Of a DNA stretch of 8,959 bases, positions 6,969 to 8,959 are shown piece after piece; within the stretch, counting starts at the first letter, position 1; each line of letters opens with the position of its first letter. A program made the translations under genes and the position numbers. The notes below the pieces were generated by a model, which saw nothing but the letters and a program-made list of their open reading frames with translations, searched no databases and was not told the origin of the DNA. Source of the DNA: an uncultured Cytophagaceae bacterium. GTDB lineage: Bacteria > Bacteroidota > Bacteroidia > Cytophagales > Microscillaceae. Where the stretch lies: the NCBI GenBank assembly GCA_937899305.1, contig CALDJV010001048.1, positions 1 through 8,959 of the forward strand, in the 5' to 3' direction.

Positions 6969-7350
6969 ATAATTTTCCTTTAGTCTTAAAATTTACGTTG
7001 GTGTACAAAACCAGATCATTCTAATTTTGTGCAGTATATTTATAGTGTTTTGAACTTTATCCAGATTTCAATTTTTATATCGCTTATTTCGCGCGATAAA
7101 GCCCTAATGTACAACAAAAAATGTAGTCACTAAAATTCCCGTTATTTTTACACGTCGTACAATTCACAAAATCTACTATTCCAGATGCATATTCACTCGC
7201 CAAAGTAACTTCTTGTAATCAAGTAAATCAGTATAAACGGATGTGTTTGTCAAGACAAAAAAATTCAGTTACCAATTAAATCCCCAAAATTGGGGAGTCA
7301 TGATTCCATAAATTCCCATACCTTTATCCAATCAAAAAACAACAAGACAT
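6969..7350. other. Divergent A/T-rich intergenic region between acnB and the restriction gene
   Basis: No gene is visible. It must hold the promoters of acnB (leftward) and the restriction gene (rightward). Leftward, TGGTTTTG (plus 7006-7013) is one mismatch from TAnnTTTG but lacks a good -33 partner. Rightward, TACCTTTA (7319-7326) is also one mismatch away, with TTG at 7290 spaced too far (26 bp). TATCGC (7079-7084) and GCGATA (7093-7098) form a short palindrome. Confidence 0.45.
7281..7296. promoter_or_regulatory. 16-bp operator-like palindrome ahead of the restriction gene
   Basis: TCCCCAA (7281-7287) and TTGGGGA (7290-7296) are exact reverse complements around a central AA, 54 bp upstream of the ATG at 7351. 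Its position just upstream of the candidate -7 element suits binding of a dimeric regulator. No regulator gene is adjacent, so the operator role is inference. Confidence 0.4.
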
Positions 7351-8472
7351 ATGCATTACTGGCTACATCGCATCTCACACCACGCTGAGGTGGCTTATCC
7401 TTTACTGGACAACAACATACTCACCATCGGTTTTTCGGCTTTTGCTACTCAAGCGTTCATCGACGACATGGTCAAACCAGCACATTGGTCGGAAAAATGG
7501 CCTGTACTGGAAAGCTACTTTGACAAAATATGGGAGTATCGGCCACGCACCCGACATAACCTGTGGCGATTTACGGAAGGTTTTAAACAAGGAGACCGGG
7601 TGATTGTTCCTACTTGGGGTGGTACTTTCTCGGTATATGAGTTGGTTTCGGAACAACCCAGGCCCATTTCGAGCCTCTCAGTGGAAACACTTACCGATTG
7701 GCACGGCAACCCATTGACGTTGTATGAGGGGGGCTTGTATGTGGTGCCCAAAAAACAAAAAGAAGCAAAACAAGAAAAACCAGCAGAAACAAAACAGGAA
7801 GAAGATTACACTTTCATTGACTTGGGTTTTTATTGGAAAGTAAAACCCATTGCGGTGGAGATATCACGAAAAGATTATGCGGATACGGCGCTCACGGCTC
7901 GCATGAAAATGCGCATGACCAATGCCCTGATTGACGACCTGAAAGAAAGTGTAGATCAGGCTGTGGACGCATTCAAACAAGGAAAGCCCATCAATTTGCA
8001 CGCCCAGATTATGGAAAAATACCCTTCTGAAATCCTCAATCTCATTACCTCACAGTTGACCCCTGATAAGTTTGAACACTTGGTAAAATTTTACTTTGAA
8101 AAATGTGGGGCATCGGAGGTATACATTCCCCCAAAAAATGCTAAGGACAAAAATGGAGAACGAGATGCCGATGCAGATGTGGTCGCCGTATTTGAATCTA
8201 TCAAAACCAGTATTTATGCCCAGGTAAAGTTTCATAAGGTGGCTTCTGAAACCGACGATTGGGCGGTAAAACAAATCAAAGCCTATCGGCAAAACAAAGA
8301 ATCGATGGATGATGGCTACGCCAAGGTGGCCTGGGTAATTTCGTCGGCCAATCAATATACCGAAGCTTGTGTAAAACTGGCCCAAGAAGAAAACATTCTC
8401 CTGATTCATGGCACTCGTTTTGCAGAAATGTTGCTGGAAGTGGGACTAATGGATTTGAATGTAGTGAGGTAA
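7351..8472 (+). CDS. Mrr-type restriction endonuclease (PD-(D/E)xK) with uncharacterised N-terminal domain
   Basis: The C-terminal half of this 373-residue protein matches the Mrr catalytic domain. LTPDKFEHLVKFYFEKCGA (236-254) supplies E242, RDADADVV supplies the catalytic aspartate (probably D276), and YAQVKFHK supplies the Q291-x-K293 pair. The WVISSANQYTEAC strand and GTRFAEMLLEVGL end (354-366) are typical of the family. Residues 1-105 form a separate domain with tryptophans, NILTIGF (22-28), RTRHNLWRF (66-74) and GDRVIVPTWGGTFSVYEL (81-98). The last segment recalls PUA/EVE-like folds that read modified bases (inference). A charged Lys/Glu/Gln linker (134-151) and a helical segment (about 180-230) join the parts. 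No methyltransferase or specificity subunit is adjacent, so a modification-dependent (type IV) defence enzyme is the likeliest role. The start follows an A-rich leader. A MITE-like element begins 11 bp after the stop. Confidence 0.85.
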   Translation: MHYWLHRISHHAEVAYPLLDNNILTIGFSAFATQAFIDDMVKPAHWSEKWPVLESYFDKIWEYRPRTRHNLWRFTEGFKQGDRVIVPTWGGTFSVYELVSEQPRPISSLSVETLTDWHGNPLTLYEGGLYVVPKKQKEAKQEKPAETKQEEDYTFIDLGFYWKVKPIAVEISRKDYADTALTARMKMRMTNALIDDLKESVDQAVDAFKQGKPINLHAQIMEKYPSEILNLITSQLTPDKFEHLVKFYFEKCGASEVYIPPKNAKDKNGERDADADVVAVFESIKTSIYAQVKFHKVASETDDWAVKQIKAYRQNKESMDDGYAKVAWVISSANQYTEACVKLAQEENILLIHGTRFAEMLLEVGLMDLNVVR

Positions 8473-8483
8473 TCACTCAAAAC

Positions 8484-8636
8484 TACTCTACCCAGCTTTT
8501 TTTTAAAGTACCGTCCTCGCCTCGGTTGTGTGTCTTCACCAACCGATCGAAACTCTAAAAGAAGTCGTTTTTTATGCTTGTGGACGGTTTGATTTGTGGA
8601 GACACAAATCAGGGCGAAAAATAGTAGGGTAGAGTA
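8484..8636. mobile_element. 153-bp MITE-like element with 10-bp TIRs and 9-bp target duplication
   Basis: The ends TACTCTACCC (8484-8493) and GGGTAGAGTA (8627-8636) are perfect terminal inverted repeats, and a weaker match continues inward (shared C-T and T-run). The 9-mer ACTCAAAAC occurs at 8475-8483 and 8637-8645, directly abutting both ends, which is the signature of a target-site duplication. No transposase is encoded, so it is non-autonomous and would need one from a related insertion sequence. A 9-bp duplication is compatible with several IS families, so I do not assign one. It lies in the 3' flank of the restriction gene, leaving the coding sequence intact; removing it together with one 9-mer restores a continuous flank. 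Frames crossing it are not considered genes. Confidence 0.87.
8510..8611. other. Nested secondary structure inside the MITE-like element
   Basis: ACCGTCC (8510-8516) pairs with GGACGGT (8582-8588), enclosing a hairpin at 8523-8545: CGGTTG, one bulged T, GTG, loop TCTT, CAC, CAACCG. Next to it, TGATTTGTG (8590-8598) pairs with CACAAATCA (8603-8611) around a GAGA loop, a GNRA tetraloop, with two possible extra G-U pairs on the plus strand. An alternative pairing of TGTGTCTTCAC (8529-8539) with GTGGAGACACA (8596-8606) has one G-U wobble and would cross the first stem. Confidence 0.6.
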
Positions 8637-8762
8637 ACTCAAAACCTGTTTCCCTAATGATATTTCTGAAAGAACACAGGTAAACAAATCTCAATCTAAA
8701 TACTGATTATCAAACACTTAAGTATTAAACATTGAATACATTACAACTTTTATAAACCCAAC

Positions 8763-8791
8763 AAAATAGCGGCTCAACTAGCCGCTATTTT
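8763..8791. terminator. Strong hairpin terminator, probably bidirectional
   Basis: AAAATAGCGGCT (8763-8774) and AGCCGCTATTTT (8780-8791) form a perfect 12-bp stem with a 5-nt loop. A/T ends give four T on either strand. It lies 68 bp downstream of the partial minus-strand gene at the right edge and 290 bp beyond the restriction gene, so it most likely ends the former and could also stop read-through from the latter. Confidence 0.75.
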
Positions 8792-8858
8792 ACATTTAGT
8801 AATACCATTGTTTCTTGAATAAGTAAGTCTCAAAATATGAATTGAGCCTTTTATTCCT

Positions 8859-8959
8859 CTAGTTTTTTATTCTTTTGTCTTTGGCTTGCTTTAGAAAAGA
8901 TGCTTCCAGTAACATGTTCGCCAAATACTGTGAATTATTATTGGTAAAAAAAAGGGGAT
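8859..8959 (-). CDS. C-terminal fragment of an unidentified gene cut by the window edge
   Basis: A minus-strand frame stays open from the window edge for 32 codons and ends at a TAG (8859-8861). The readable end includes SQYLANMLLEASFLKQAKDK, followed by RIKN and the stop, which looks like a helical, lysine-rich protein C-terminus. The strong hairpin downstream agrees with a gene end here. The fragment is too short to name a family. The first codons contain an 8-base homopolymer, so the frame upstream is less certain. Confidence 0.4.
   Translation of the reverse strand, partial: PLFFTNNNSQYLANMLLEASFLKQAKDKRIKN

Larger units (their letters stand above)
8475..8645. repeat. 9-bp direct repeats ACTCAAAAC flanking the element
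   Basis: Exact copies are at 8475-8483 and 8637-8645, with no base between either copy and the terminal inverted repeats. Both copies being identical suggests the insertion is not ancient. Confidence 0.87.

Noticed and set aside
7281..7326. TTGGGG as the -33 element paired with TACCTTTA
   Set aside because: The 26-bp spacing exceeds the usual 17-23 bp of Bacteroidota promoters, so I did not list it as a promoter.
8406..8687. 93-codon minus-strand frame crossing the MITE-like element
   Set aside because: It begins beyond the element, runs through both TIRs and ends antisense within the restriction gene; the element explains the open frame better.

Overview
The window looks like chromosomal DNA of a Bacteroidota bacterium, probably a Cytophagales member resembling Microscilla (inference). 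The clues are moderately low GC, no consistent Shine-Dalgarno sequences ahead of starts, A/T-rich leaders, a periplasmic-TPR histidine kinase paired with a NarL-type regulator, a long AcnB-type aconitase, and intergenic DNA full of short dispersed repeats.

Layout: 1-336 holds no gene, only a mosaic of short repeats (a heptamer family near AGTCCAT, a 10-bp inverted repeat, and a 37-bp unit present twice). 361-3206 (minus) is a two-component pair, with the TPR sensor kinase upstream of a LuxR/NarL-type response regulator, probably one transcript. 3366-3548 (minus) is a 60-codon unknown gene with a tandem 9-residue repeat, a candidate Bacteroidota promoter and a hairpin after its stop. 3549-4163 is gene-free but contains hairpins and a dispersed-type direct repeat. 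4164-6968 (minus) is acnB, the TCA-cycle aconitase, with a clear intrinsic terminator. 6969-7350 is a divergent intergenic region with a 16-bp operator-like palindrome. 7351-8472 (plus) is a solo Mrr-type restriction endonuclease with an uncharacterised N-terminal domain and no methyltransferase nearby. 8484-8636 is a 153-bp MITE-like element. A strong hairpin terminator and the probable C-terminal end of another minus-strand gene close the window.

The clearest new object is the 153-bp element. It has 10-bp perfect terminal inverted repeats and an exact 9-bp direct repeat directly abutting both ends (target-site duplication). It sits 11 bp after the stop codon of the restriction gene and has a highly foldable interior. 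The second point of interest is the restriction enzyme: the C-terminal Mrr-type PD-(D/E)xK nuclease is readable from motifs, while the N-terminal domain is probably the recognition module and may be PUA/EVE-like (inference). The genes do not form one pathway. They are a signalling operon, a housekeeping enzyme and a defence gene separated by repeat-rich spacers.
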